Shown here piece by piece: positions 20,331 to 31,744 of a stretch of DNA of 64,000 nucleotides (its first letter is position 1; every line of letters begins with the position of its first letter). The notes under the pieces are model-generated. The model was not told where the DNA came from. It did not search any database and was given only the letters and a program-made list of their open reading frames with translations. Position numbers and translations under genes: made by a program. Source of the DNA: Odontocerum albicorne (lineage: Eukaryota > Arthropoda > Insecta > Trichoptera > Odontoceridae); NCBI GenBank assembly GCA_949825065.1, contig OX463845.1, positions 23,662,728-23,726,727 of the forward strand, given 5' to 3'.

Positions 20331-20649
20331 AGACATTTTCGTCTCTTGGTATACGTTATCAGACTTGTTTGAGGACTTGTAAGCTATCCAGCATTACTAG
20401 AAAGATTAACGTTTTTAATTATCATATTGTACAATAACAATTATGTTACACTACAAGTAGACTACGCCGGCAAGAACTGTTCTCTATCACGTACGCAAAA
20501 ACGGCTCTCCCACCCGCTATGCATGTTGGAAGGGACTTAACTCTTTTGAATGGGACTGCTTCGGATATTGACATATTTCACATCATATTATCAAAAGAAA
20601 AAGAAATGTCCTTCTAAGACAAGACGTTAAAAACCATTCATCAACTTAT
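20331..20649. other. spacer between Jockey element and piggyBac
   Basis: No gene recognised. It may contain the last bases of the Jockey 3' UTR and its target duplication. A TTAACTCTTTTGAATGGG sequence at 20537-20554 resembles the piggyBac terminus but the pair starting at 20650 fits better. Confidence 0.4.
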
Positions 20650-22746
20650 TTAACCTTTTAACCGCGTTAAAAATCGAATTCGACAAACCCTGTGCGCGGC
20701 ACAATTTCGGCGTTTTTTAATTCCTAAGTTTAAATGCGTATTTAGTTTAGAACCACTGATATTTAATTACAACTTCAGGTAAACATAACACACAAGTAAT
20801 TTTCTGATAATAAATAAAAGTCATTACTCTTGAAATAAAGGAGATAAATTAAATATTACGTAAAATAAACAAACGAATGATACGATCATAGAAATTCTTC
20901 TTTCCACACTCCCCCACTCAAGTGCCTATCTGTGTGTGTGTGACGAGTCTGCACTGGGACGGCACGGGATTCAGCGCGTATTGTATGGGCACAAGGATAT
21001 GAATTATGAAGTGTTTTTTACTTCACAAACACTATAAATCTCACTCTGTTCACACCATATTTATTGGTCTATATTGAAATACTTAACTCAGAATTATTTA
21101 TTATTATGAAATAAAAATTGAGATTGTTTATTTTTCAATATTTCTTTTTCTCGTGGTATGCCCTAAAGCATGGTTGGAAACACAACGGAACATTGCATTC
21201 AGAACACATAAATTTAGTCATTTTACGCACTTTAACATTTATTTTAGTTTTAGCACAGACATGACACCTTCGACGTGGATTTTTGCACTTTGGCGTAGAT
21301 GGAATGTTTATCTTTTCATGATTTAAATATTTATTTGGTATAAATCTTGTAGGGTTGTCAGCAGAAGTAGTGGGGCATTGAACTTTGTTGAGCATTACTT
21401 TTTACGAATTTTTCTCAATCAATTGCCGAATAACAGCTAGCTGAAATTCAGCCAGACTAATCGATTTAGATGTAACAAGTTTGTACAAAATATGGGCGTT
21501 GAGCAAATACAAATCTATTACATGGAAAAACACCTTCTTGTACCATTTGACGGACTTTCTCATGCAATTTAATCCACTTAGCATCATGTCCGCTTTGTCT
21601 ACCAAACCCATACATTTTTTGTAATCGATTACGCACTTGGGTTTTTGTATGGCTTCACCGGTTGACCTGTTTACTTTTCCAGTACAATCTTTTGAATCGT
21701 CATGAAGAGTGGTAAGCATGTGCACGTCGCGCCGATCACACCATTTCAGCGCCAGCAATTTTCTATTGTTAAAAGATTCCACTTCTCGCTTTTTCAATTT
21801 TTTAAACTTTGGCATGCCTTTTCGGTTTTTATACACTGTTCCACAAGCATTTGTTTTGTTTTCATATAATCTTTTAAAGAGTTCAGGGCTAGTGTACCAG
21901 TTATCACAAAACAAACTGTGTCCTTTTCCGATATAATTATTTAACAGAGTTGTGACCACTGAACCAGATATACTGAGTCCCATTTCATTGTCAATTTCAG
22001 TTTGAGATCCTGTATAAATTATGAAATCTAATATATATCCAGTCATCACGTCACAGAGTACAAACATTTTTATTCCAAATCTATGCCGTTTTGACGGGAT
22101 ATCTTGTTTGAAAACCAAGCGCCCTTTGAAAGCAATTATGCTTTCATCTATGCAGAGATTCTGAAAAGGTGCGAAGGTTTCTTTAAATATTTTTCTGGTA
22201 AAATCAATCAAAATTTTTATTTTATGCAGTCTATCTGATGATTTTGATGCGTTGTCACTAAAATGTAGCATCTGTAAAATGAGCTCAAATCGGTCCCTAG
22301 ACATTGTTTGCCCGAAAATAGGACTCAGCAGAAGAGGATCTGTTGACCAGTGCTTCTCGATAGTAAGATGACGATTCTTCGTTATTAACATTGTAACTGC
22401 TACAAATATGTACATTTCGTAAATAAATGTATCATACCATCTTCTTATCCTTGATTTATCTCCAAAACTTTTATTATTAATTTCATGTTGATAAAAACTA
22501 TTCGTTTCGTCAACAATTTTGCTAGTTATATCTTCATTGAGAAAATGTTCAAAATAGTCAAGTTCGGTGGAGTTTTCAGAAAACGTAATGTCTGGATTCA
22601 CTCCTGAAAATGCGTTGAAATTATGAATAACCGGAATATGTGAACCCGAAAGCCACGAAGACGAATACGTTTCTGTAGATGATTCACCGCCAAATCCAAC
22701 ATTTTCATCATTATCAGAATCAATAACATCACTAAGGTTCGAAATA

Positions 22747-24033
22747 TTAGGTCCTTACATATGAAATTGGCGTTTTGTTTGGGAGGAACATAAAGTTGAT
22801 TTTTTTTTAATATAATATATTTATTTAATCAAAGTATGTACCATTGCTATCTATGCACTTTTGCCATCTCATAGGTAGTTCATCGATCCCTTTACTAAAA
22901 AAACCATTCGGACGGGAATCAATAAAATCTTTGAAGTCGGTTTGGACTGCCCCATCGGAGTTGAATTTTTTCCCTTGCAAGAAGTTATCCAAATTTCGAA
23001 AAAAATAGTAATCTGTCGGGGCAAGGTCCGGAGAGTACGGTGGATGTCTTAGACATTCCAATTGAAGCTCTTCTAATTAGGTAGCCGTCTGTTGTGCAGT
23101 GTGTGGTCTAGCGTTATCATGAAGCAGCAGTGGCCTAGAGCGATTAACCAGCCTCGGTTGTTTAGCAGCTAGCTTTTCCATCATGGTTTGCAGTTGCTGA
23201 CAATAGACATCTGCCGTAATCGTCTGGCCAGATTTAAGAAAGCTGTAGTGAACGACACCAGCACTAGTCCACCAAACGCTCACAAGTAACTTTTTTGGAG
23301 TCAATTTTCGCTTGGGGCATGGTTTGGCTGGTTCGGCAGGGTTCAGCCATTGCGATGAGCGCTTCCGATTATCATACAGGATCCACTTTTCATCACAGGT
23401 AATGATTCGATTCAAAATCCCTTCATTATTGTGCCGGTTGAGTAATGCAACGCAGCAGTCAACGCGCGTTTGTTGATTTGCTTCACTCAATTCGTGAGGT
23501 ACCCACCTTTCAAGCTTTTTCACCTTCCCAATTTGCTTCAAGTGGATTAAAACAGTTTTATCACTAACACCGCAGCCTGCAGCTAACTCGGACGTGGTTT
23601 GCGATGGATCCGCTTCCACAATAGCCTTCAATTCTTCATTATCAACTTTGGTCTCCGGCCGTCCACGGGGCTTGTTCTGCAGGTCGAAATTTCCAGAACG
23701 AAAACGTTGGAACCAAAAACGCACTGTGTTTTCTTTTGCGGCACCGTCGCCATACACATCATTAATCCTTCGAGCCGTTTCTGCAGCACTGGTGCCACGG
23801 TGGAACTCGTACTCGTAAATAACGCGATATTTCAAGTTTTCCATTTTGTAAACTGAGTGACGCAAAGAAAAAAAACAATTGAGGAAAAAACAAATGAATT
23901 ATAATTTTCGAAACACAAATACTTGAGTAAATAGCTGTATAAATTTGAATTTGGAATTCCTAACCAAAGAGAAGATATTTGAGATCAAAGTTGCCAGTAC
24001 GGCAAAACGCCAATTTCATATGTAAGAACCTAA
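22747..24033 (-). mobile_element. mariner nested in piggyBac
   Basis: A 1287-bp element with TA duplications at 22745-22746 and 24034-24035. The TIRs (about 32 bp) read inward as TTAGGT.CTTACATATGAAA on both sides, with one or two mismatches, followed by TTGGCGTTTTG. Removing it restores the piggyBac reading frame. Confidence 0.95.
22825..23844 (-). pseudogene. mariner transposase, one nonsense codon
   Basis: DD34D transposase of 339 codons plus stop. The true ATG is at 23844 (MENLKYRVIYEYEF). The N-terminal helix-turn-helix DNA-binding region is followed by the linker WVPHELSEANQQTRVDCC. Catalytic motifs are TCDEKWILYD, LLHDNARPHTA and YSPDLAPTDYYFF. It ends MRWQKCIDSNGTYFD. One in-frame TAA at 23077-23079, just after the second catalytic Asp, is the only visible lesion. 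The sequence is closer to cecropia/irritans-type mariners than to the Mos1-like copy at 2.2 kb; the subfamily is inferred by eye. Confidence 0.93.
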
Positions 24034-24719
24034 TATTATCGTCTTCACTAACACTTGATCCGTAATTTGACCCAAGTTCACATACGTAATCGCCAATTTC
24101 TTCTTCACTTAGACCACGTTTAGTCATAATGAATATAACGTGTTAAAAATAATAAAACAGAAAATTTAAAATTTATTGATTTCAAATACAAATATCAAAT
24201 TTGAAATCAAAACACTAAAAACTGACAATAACTAAACGAACCATACACAATTATATAGTCACTAATTAAAAATATTTGAAAAGAAATAAAAAAAATCTGA
24301 TTGAATGCTGCTCGTATATAAAATATTTAGTAATGTTTACGTAAGCGAAAGACGCGCCACGTGTCACTTAACCGGGCCAGTAAAGCGTGCGTCACATACT
24401 GTCCACACATATTGTCATGCGTCACACATACGACGTGATAGTATGAAATATTAATTGAGAAATAATCTGCGCTCTGTTTATTCAAAAATATTTCATAAAC
24501 TAATACATTATTTGACAAGGTTTCGAGATATGTCGCTAGAATAAAGATTATTTTAAATTTTAGTTTAATTTTTATCCCGGTTTTGTGTCATTGTTTATAA
24601 GTATTTCTCGTTTCAAATTTGGGTTGTCGTCAGATCACAGACGTCTGTGCGCTTAGCGCACTAATGTTGTCAAATCAAATCACAGGCGTTTGTGCGCGCC
24701 GCGGGGAAAGAGTTAAGTG

Positions 24720-24830
24720 ACTTTTGAATATATTTAAATATTTTTTTTAATATGTTTACATTTTTTTGTAAATTCTAATATAATTGGGCTAAGGCTGTAT
24801 TGTAAATTGAAATAAATAAATAAATATAAC
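24720..24830 (+). mobile_element. LINE 3' tail
   Basis: Ends TTGGGCTAAGGCTGTATTG then AAAT-type repeats (AAATAAATAAATAAATA), a tail form common to insect non-LTR retrotransposons. It lies next to the piggyBac end, so piggyBac may have inserted in or beside this tail. Confidence 0.45.
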
Positions 24831-25385
24831 AGTTTCTACAAATTTAAAGACGTGTTTACCTGTCCATTTTTACCACACGACAAGATATAAAAAAACGTGT
24901 TTTAACTATTTATTTACAAAACTACGTTTTGTTTTATATTATTAAGTAAAACAGGTGTTTTGATTGACTTTGAACACATGAGGAAAAAAATTTGAAATAT
25001 TAATTCTCGTATGACTAATTCGGGGTTTCCTGTTGAAAACGTATATTTTTAATTTAGTTTTTTTCTTTTCTCTATAAATAGAAGTTGGAGACAATTAAAA
25101 AACATAACGTTTTTCTTTTCAAATTCTTTTTCCCTAGTCAACGAATATGTGAAGTATCTCGTGTTTTATTTTTATTTGCCCGCTTCTGACTTACTGTTGG
25201 ATAGGAATCAAGTATTTGCTTGGAAAAGTGTTAATTTTAATTTTTGTAAGCTTTATTCTGTTTTACGATTATATTAATATTTTTATTTGTTTTTATTTTA
25301 CAATAATTTGATAGAATACATACCGAAAATAAATCAATGAATGCGTTTAAAATTCCAATTGCCAGTGGCCATCTCATGCACAGTT
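24831..25385. other. no gene recognised
   Basis: AT-rich sequence without coding frames or recognised repeats. Confidence 0.45.
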
Positions 25386-25405
25386 CAGTCATCTAACCAG
25401 GTAAG
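25375..25405 (+). promoter_or_regulatory. strong splice-donor-like sequence
   Basis: The sequence AACCAG then GTAAGTG at about 25398 is a full-consensus 5' splice site. A TCAGT initiator-like pentamer and CTAAC branch-like motif lie just upstream. It could be the end of a short non-coding exon or chance. Confidence 0.25.
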
Positions 25406-25559
25406 TGAAAATTGAGAGAGAAAAACACTCATTCTTCCATCAATTAAGCCTAGAGCCTTTTAATTTTTATTCGTAATAATTTTCTTTTACCAAATTATTT
25501 TACTAATTTGGGATTTGATCATTATTCTAGCACCATTTCTCTTCTATCATCATTCTAGC

Positions 25560-26130
25560 ACCGTTCTTACATACATACTATTACACCATTACCTGTCGGG
25601 GTGGGCAGAGAAGACAGAACGTCAGACTTATCTCGACACCCATTATCATACCATCTATTCTCTGTGCATTTATACAGCATCAATTCGACTCCTTTCATTA
25701 TTTTTCCACATCCATGTTTAACTCCCCTTCATCAAAATTGGAACTTAAACACTATTATGGATTATTATTTTAGCTTGTTTTGAGAATGTCCGGTTCAATT
25801 ATGTGTTTTTAAGAGCTTCATCGACTTTATTTCCTATCGCTATACGCCTTTAAATATATCTTGTAACTTCCATCATCTGAGAAAATGTTACCCACATAGT
25901 AGAATTCCTTAACACAGTTATGTAACTTAAAATCTTGAAATCGAGCTATATAAATACTATACATCATTGTTTTCCGTGGACAACGAAATCAATATAAACA
26001 TTTCTCCTAATGAAATTCTCTCCTTATCGAACTATTTAACACAAAAAAGTTCCTCGCACATACCTGTCACCTTTCATTTCTAGCATTTTTCTGCATTGTG
26101 ATACTGTAGTCTCAAATCAAAAGCTTTTAT
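25560..26130 (-). mobile_element. LINE relic (RTE-like)
   Basis: The minus strand includes FYYVGNIFSDDGSYKIYL (about 25.9 kb) and ends near 25.56 kb with the degraded C-terminal block found in other copies (CRDK.V..SVFSAHPD-like). Many stops. It is the same family as 63.24-63.79 kb. Confidence 0.55.
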
Positions 26131-27215
26131 CGTCGAAATATTCTTTGAAGCCGTTCAGGATAGGTTCAACGCTACTGAGTTATCATGTACTCTTTCTATT
26201 TTCTCTCGTTTTACCCTCTACATTGACGAAATATTTTCTCCCCCAAGTGTTGGAAATACACAAAGAAAATTGGTTTCGTAAAATCGTTCTAACATTTCAG
26301 ATCATTTCAAAACTCTTGAATGAAAAAAACAAATTACTTCTCTATAATTTTGTTAATTCTATTCTTATTTTGTATAGGAAAAATAAAGTAAAACGAGTTG
26401 TATATGTCTAGCGTTATGATAGAAGCGCAAATAAAAATGACCATAACTTTTGTTAATCCGTTGAAAAAAAAAATGATTATAATCTTCTGTTATCAAAATC
26501 CCACAATTTATGGTCCACAGAAAGCGTTTATAACAAATTTAACGGTTCAATTATGATATGACGGTAATAAAAAAATGTTATATTTATCTTTTATTTTTGC
26601 GAGCTGTGTTTTTATTTTATATACTACCAATACTTATCGATTTTAACGAGAATTTTTTCTTTCATGTCAATAAATGTACCCGTCATCGATTCCAGTATTA
26701 TTCCAGCTTTTTTTGCATTTCAATTTTTAATGATCCCATTATTTCCTTTTCCACCTGGAACATTGTATTCATGAAAAACACAAATGCCATATTTATTTTA
26801 CCATAAGTATTTTTTTTTTCAATAAAAATTGTTACTAATCCCAATTATATACGATTATTATGATGCAATGAAAATTCTAATTAGTGTATTTCAATTATTC
26901 TTATTTGTCCGAGTTTTTAAACATTTCTCTTTATTGAGATGACGAGATGGTGTACTTTATTGAGATGACGAGATTGTGTACTTGATGGATATAACGAGAT
27001 GGTGTACTTTTTCATTTCTAACTCACAAAACATTTATTTATATATTATCTAAACAAATTATAACATTTATTTATTTTAATCCTTTATGTATCGGGTGGGT
27101 GGTTTTATTGCTTTTTAACAATTTCTTACAATCAGGCAGTGTTTGTTTCAAAATTATTATCTGTATCGGGTCTGGAACTTAGTAAATGGAAATATTCGAG
27201 TAAAAGTAACAAAAT
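26131..27215. other. no gene recognised
   Basis: AT-rich. It contains a small direct repeat array listed separately at 26929-27006 and otherwise only short chance frames. Confidence 0.45.
26929..27006 (+). repeat. 26-bp direct repeat, 3 copies
   Basis: Three head-to-tail units of CTTTATTGAGATGACGAGAT plus GGTGTA, the third more diverged. Confidence 0.9.
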
Positions 27216-27219
27216 TTAA

Positions 27220-27480
27220 AACAAATTATAAATCTCAAGGAAAATAGAGATAAGGTTGGGAATTATACAGGAATTAGGGACGAGGGATATTTTGAAATAA
27301 ATAACGCTTCTTTAGTTCTGTTTTAAAAATGAATAAGGTTGAAGCACTTCAATATAATTGAGCTAGGAAGATATTTCTAAAGTCGAGCCGAGTGAAATGA
27401 TGTGTGATGCGTTTTTATATAAAGTATATTGATGTAACCATATCGAAGGGATAGTCCATGTTAAAAAAAATATTAAATAT
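27220..27480 (-). mobile_element. LINE C-terminal fragment, copy 1
   Basis: Aligns with 42405-42665 along most of its length, sharing the GTCGA.CCGAGTGAA, ATGATGTGTGATGCG and CATATCGAAGG-type blocks. In the second copy the minus-strand frame looks like the C-terminus of a non-LTR ORF2. This copy is more degraded. Confidence 0.5.
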
Positions 27481-27484
27481 TCGT

Positions 27485-28075
27485 ATTGTATAATATTGCT
27501 CTTTTGTTGTTTACAGTACAATAAGTCATTTTCAGTTTACCGTTTTCTTTTTTACATCGCCATTTTACTCTCCATGCCGTCCGACTCTGTAATCTGCAAC
27601 TGGCAACCATTTGATTCGTGTCGGTTAACTTGCTCCAAACAACGACTTACAGATCCAATGACGTGGCGTGTTTTTATAAATTTTCTATATTTTTTCAAAT
27701 TTCGTAATTCAATTCCCAGGCGTTTAGCACTTTTGATGTTGATCGTTTTCTCTATTTCGTATGTGTGGATGAATACTTTGGTGTATGGAAAAATGTATTT
27801 TATCGTTATTGATCCAATATATTTACTCGGCTCGACTTTGGAATGATCTTCCTGGCTCAATAAGATGTACTTTATCTTTATAACAAAATCTTCCTAACTC
27901 CTGTATGATTCTCATCCATATTTGTTAAACAATAGATGCCCACATTGAAACTTTATATTCTACCTAGTCTACCCAGTTTTATTTCGGAAAGATCGGTTGA
28001 AATGAACTTATATTGCAATGATTATTCAAAAGCTTTTTATAAGACATAATTATATCTTGCTCCTCTGTAAACTAT
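27485..28075. other. no gene recognised
   Basis: Open frames exist on both strands at 27496-27860 (116 and 102 codons) but neither carries a motif I recognise. Overlapping open frames on opposite strands argue for chance. Confidence 0.35.
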
Positions 28076-28079
28076 GGTG

Positions 28080-28430
28080 ATTTGGGATTCGCGGAGATTT
28101 TTTCAGGGGAGTAAATTCTTATATCTCAAATCGTTCTCAGACGGTTGTTTTCAAGTGCTGTACATCTACATTTAAATCAATCTGTTCTGGCGTTCCACAG
28201 GGATGACATCTCAAGCCCTATCATTTATAATCTACATCAACGTTATAAATAAATCCTTAAATGTTTTATTTTTTTACTGTGCGCCGATGATACGAAGATA
28301 ATAAAAATGATTGATTCAATATCTGTCTGAAAAGATCATCATCAGTCGGATCATGATTGAATGTGTTACAGTGATGATAATCAATTATTGTTAAACGTGA
28401 TATTATGTTTAATCTATATAGGTATAATGA
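28080..28430 (+). mobile_element. reverse transcriptase relic
   Basis: The plus strand carries SGVPQG at about 28195, a diverged SSPIIYNLH, then LCADDTKIIKMIDSIS at about 28275, corresponding to the GVPQGS.LGP.LF and (F/Y)ADDTK motifs. These motifs are frame-shifted relative to each other. It is a dead piece of a Jockey-like RT domain. Confidence 0.75.
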
Positions 28431-29635
28431 GGTGTGACGTATAATGGATACAATGTACGGAAGAAACTATTTGTTTTATAATAAATCACAAAGAAATAAA
28501 ATCCCTTTTTTCCTTGATATTTTTTGTAGCACTTCTTACTTTTACTCAAGTATTTTTGCAATTTACTAAGTTGAAGACACGGTCCCGATAACGATAATAA
28601 TTTTGAAACAAAAGCTGGTTGATTGGAAATAATTGCTTTAAAGTAATTTATTGGCCACAAGACATCTTTATGTGAAAGTTAAAATAAAGAAATTTCTCTA
28701 ATGTGTAATAATTTTCTAGATGGTTAGAAGAGATTGCAATGTGGAAATAAACCCACTATATTGACCTTTCAATAATTATTGAAAATAAAATACAATATAT
28801 AATAAAGAACTCGTTCAATATATTTACATTCTTTACCATAACTTGGATTGTGTAATGTATAGTATATGTGGATACATTTGTTTTGCTAGCAGCGCAACGG
28901 GTCGATAGGTAAATGACAGTTTTATTGGCTTGGCAATAGATGCACGACATATCTCCGGAATAGTTTTATTCCGACAATATTTGATATTTTATGGCATATC
29001 GAAATATTCAAGAATGGAAATTGAACAGAACATTTGTCACCGACGCAGAACCATTGTGGATTTTATTGATTTCGTTCAATTCAATTTTATTGTTTGAACC
29101 ATTGATTGCTATTTTTTAACCGTTTGATATGATTTTGTTGAGCGGATGTTAACAATATTTATTTATTTTCCTCCAAAAAATCATAATCAATGAACTTTGT
29201 TTAGGAACACTTCAGATATGTCAACAAAAACATCAACATATGTCAAAAAAAACCGCCTGTGCTCCAACAGCGTTTTATTTTTTTATTGGATATATGTATG
29301 TATGAATTTAGGTGTTTGAGATAAATATGGAATATAAAACGGTAATGCCCGATAAACGTTATTTTCAAGTCTTATTTTGGGTTATGTCTAATTCTGGCTT
29401 AAAAATAATAAAAATACCATTTGTATAGTGCTTTTTAAAGAGCAGTCTCCTCAAGGGTGCTCTGACTATATTTAAAATACGAGTATTACAAAAAATAAGT
29501 TGAGTGTACGGATACAAAGATTAATGACTGTTGCTATTAAATAGTTACTTCCCCGCATCTGCACATATTTGGTAAGAAAACCGTAGAAAACTACTTGCCG
29601 ACGAAATATTTCTAGATTTTCCGATATGTGATAAT
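28431..29635. other. no gene recognised
   Basis: AT-rich; only short unmatched frames. Confidence 0.45.
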
Positions 29636-29639
29636 AACA

Positions 29640-29860
29640 TATTTAGTTGTAGTTAGAGTGTAGTGTATGTGTGTAGTATTCATATACCTATACTCATACA
29701 TTTTGTTTATATATGAACCTCCAATAGAAGGTTACCTTCAAGTGTTTCTTAAAGCTGTACACGCCACGCCGCCCATATCGCTAACACTTAAAAGTAGCCC
29801 ATTTCGCGCCACAGGACCAGCAACGGCAAAGCCATGTCATAATACTCTGCCCTATTGTAT
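29640..29860 (+). repeat. dispersed repeat family R2, copy 2
   Basis: Homologous to 8697-8875 over ordered blocks including CTTAAAGCTGTACACGCCAC and CGCCACAGGACCAGCAACGG. Better preserved than copy 1. It ends at a perfect palindrome. Confidence 0.6.
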
Positions 29861-29906
29861 AAATACTCGTACATAACTAAATACATTTAGTTATGTACGA
29901 GTATTT
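29861..29906. repeat. perfect 46-bp palindrome
   Basis: Two 22-base arms, each starting AAATACTCGTACATAACTAA when read inward, separated by AC. It contains the TACTCGTA octamer in both arms and could extrude as a cruciform. Confidence 0.97.
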
Positions 29907-30755
29907 GTTATGTATTACGTTATACATTTTGGTATGATGCTTTTAACTAACGATATTCACATCCTTGAATTTTTTCTTCAATCAGACTTTCAATGAAGTT
30001 GTTGCACACCTGAATATAATTTTTTATCGTCTTTTTTTTTCTAAATAAAATCATAGTATTTTTTTATTAATTTAAACATAAACTTTTTCTCACAGTGTTA
30101 TTTACACGATTACATTTTGAATACGATACGACATTCCAAACATGGTATAATGAATTTTCGCGCCTTCGTTTTAAATAAAGCCTTTGAAGCTTAACTTTCA
30201 CTGCAATTTTACCAATTGTTGACTACAAACCTTTAAATTTGAAATATATCTGAAGTTCTTATTATGTGATATTTGTGAAATTGCGCACATGCTTTGCTTC
30301 GTACTTAGCCAATATCAAATATTTACTGTTGCCACCCTATAAACTCTTTCAGTGAATGTTATATAGTAGGATGTCAATTCGTTTCAATTTGGTGGAATTG
30401 AATATTTGCACCTCAAATTGTTTGGTGTACGCAAATATATTTCAAATTAAAATTCCTTTTTAATTAATGTTTGGCTTTTTATTTTATTTGCCTACTCTTA
30501 CATTTGTTGGCGCGTTATGTACTGATATACCTAATTTTCATATTGGTAAGATTATTTGTTATACAGAAATAAGCAAAAAAATCACTTAAAAGTATCGTCA
30601 AAATTATTTTTCGCTGAAAAGATGAACGAAATATATAACTATCAATAATATAAAACTATCAAAAAATAATTGGTACTTTCAAATTAACCCGAAGTATAAG
30701 AAAACCATGTCATAACATAAAACTAAGTTTTCAAGTTCAATTACATTTTTTTCAC
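29907..30755. other. no gene recognised
   Basis: AT-rich; nothing supported. Confidence 0.45.
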
Positions 30756-30757
30756 CA

Positions 30758-30968
30758 TACATCCTCTATGCCTAATTGGTAAGACGCCTGTCTTTCGACC
30801 CCGGGGATGTGGGCTGAATTTCCGTTGGACACCTTTTTTTTAAATAAGTTTTTTCTTTTCACTTGAAGCCTCTTTAAAAATCTTTCTGGTTGCCTGGAAG
30901 AAATTTCCACTTTAAAATTAGTCCTCTGGGTTTTATTGCATATGACGAAATACAATGTATTATATATT
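30758..30968 (+). repeat. tRNA-derived SINE (family S1)
   Basis: Head ATGCCTAATTGGTAAGACGCC, body ATCTTTCTGGTTGCCTGGAAG and tail GACGAAATACAATGTATTAT. The B box is changed to GGGCTGAATTTCCGTT. A T8 run splits the head from the body. Confidence 0.75.
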
Positions 30969-31217
30969 TTGTGAAGATTTTTAACATGTGGAAAGTAATA
31001 TATTATTGACGACTATTATTGACGAATCACCTTTAAACTAATAATAAGCCTACCGTCAACTGCCAAAGTATATTTTTGTAATTATGTTTTTGATTCATTT
31101 TGTTACCGACATCGCATTTACTAACAAGTTCAAAATGAAATCGTGTCTAAACAATTAGAAAACAGTTTTGCATGTTGTGCATATTTACAATTTACTTCGC
31201 AAATATTATGACTGATA

Positions 31218-31728
31218 TATAAATTGCAAAGAAGATGATTGTACTGTAGTCTGAATATGTACTCCTATGTGCTCCTTTGTTATGCCCGGCAATAAATTGT
31301 AAAGAAGATGATTGTACTGTAGTCTGAATATGTACTCTTATGTGCTCCTTTGTTATGCCCGGCAATAAATTGTAAAGAAGATGATTGTACTGTAGTCTGA
31401 ATATGTACTCCTATGTGCTCATTTGTTATGCCCGGCAATAAATTGTAAAGAAGATGATTGTACTGTAGTCTGAATATGTACTCCTGTGTGCTCCTTTGTT
31501 ATGCCCGGCAATAAATTGTGAAGAAGATTATTGTACTGTAGTCTGAATATGTACTCCTATGTGCTCCTTTGTTATGCCCAGCAATAAATTGTAAAGAAGA
31601 TGATTGTACTGTAGTCTGAATATGTACTCCTATGTGCTCCTTTGTTATGCCCGGCAATAAATTGTTAAGAAGATGATTGTACTGTAGTCTGAATATGTAC
31701 TTCTGTGTGCTCCTTTGTTATGCCTGGC
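31218..31728 (+). repeat. tandem array, 73-bp unit, 7 copies
   Basis: Units begin at 31218, 31291, 31364, 31437, 31510, 31583 and 31656 with constant 73-bp spacing. Each contains AAGAAGATGATTGTACTGTA and TATGTACTCCTATGTGCTCC. Copies differ by one to a few substitutions and no indels. A truncated extra AATAAATTGTAC follows. Confidence 0.97.
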
Positions 31729-31744
31729 AATAAATTGTACAATA

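Larger units (their letters stand above)
21135..24127 (-). pseudogene. piggyBac transposase, one nonsense codon plus insertion
   Basis: A DDD transposase for TTAA-specific cut-and-paste movement. The ATG at 24127 begins MTKRGLSEEEIGDYV. After about 31 codons the mariner interrupts it. The frame resumes at 22746 exactly as if the insertion and one TA were absent, giving 567 residues in all. Catalytic aspartates appear in CIDESIIAFKGR, LFCDNWYTSPE and GLVDKADMM. The C-terminal cysteine-rich domain, CHVC...CSECNVPLCFQPCF, targets TTAA ends in piggyBac relatives. A single in-frame TAA at 21402-21404, between the DDD domain and this Cys-rich domain, also inactivates it. Confidence 0.93.
20650..24716 (-). 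mobile_element. piggyBac element interrupted by a mariner
   Basis: The outer limits are set by TTAA at 20650-20653 and 24713-24716. The inward sequences share CCTTTTAACCGCG (left) and CTCTTTCCCCGCG (right, reverse strand). Subterminal GTGCGC-rich palindromes lie inside the right end. Without the 1287-bp mariner and its TA duplication the element would be about 2.8 kb, a normal autonomous piggyBac size. The exact TIR length is uncertain because the ends are imperfect. Confidence 0.8.

Noticed and set aside
20537..20560. TTAACTCTTTTGAATGGG as the left piggyBac end
   Set aside because: The TTAA at 20650 is followed by sequence sharing CCGCG spacing with the right end and gives a more normal element length.
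31218..31728. CRISPR array
   Set aside because: The 73-bp units are contiguous repeats without distinct spacers; this is a eukaryotic minisatellite.
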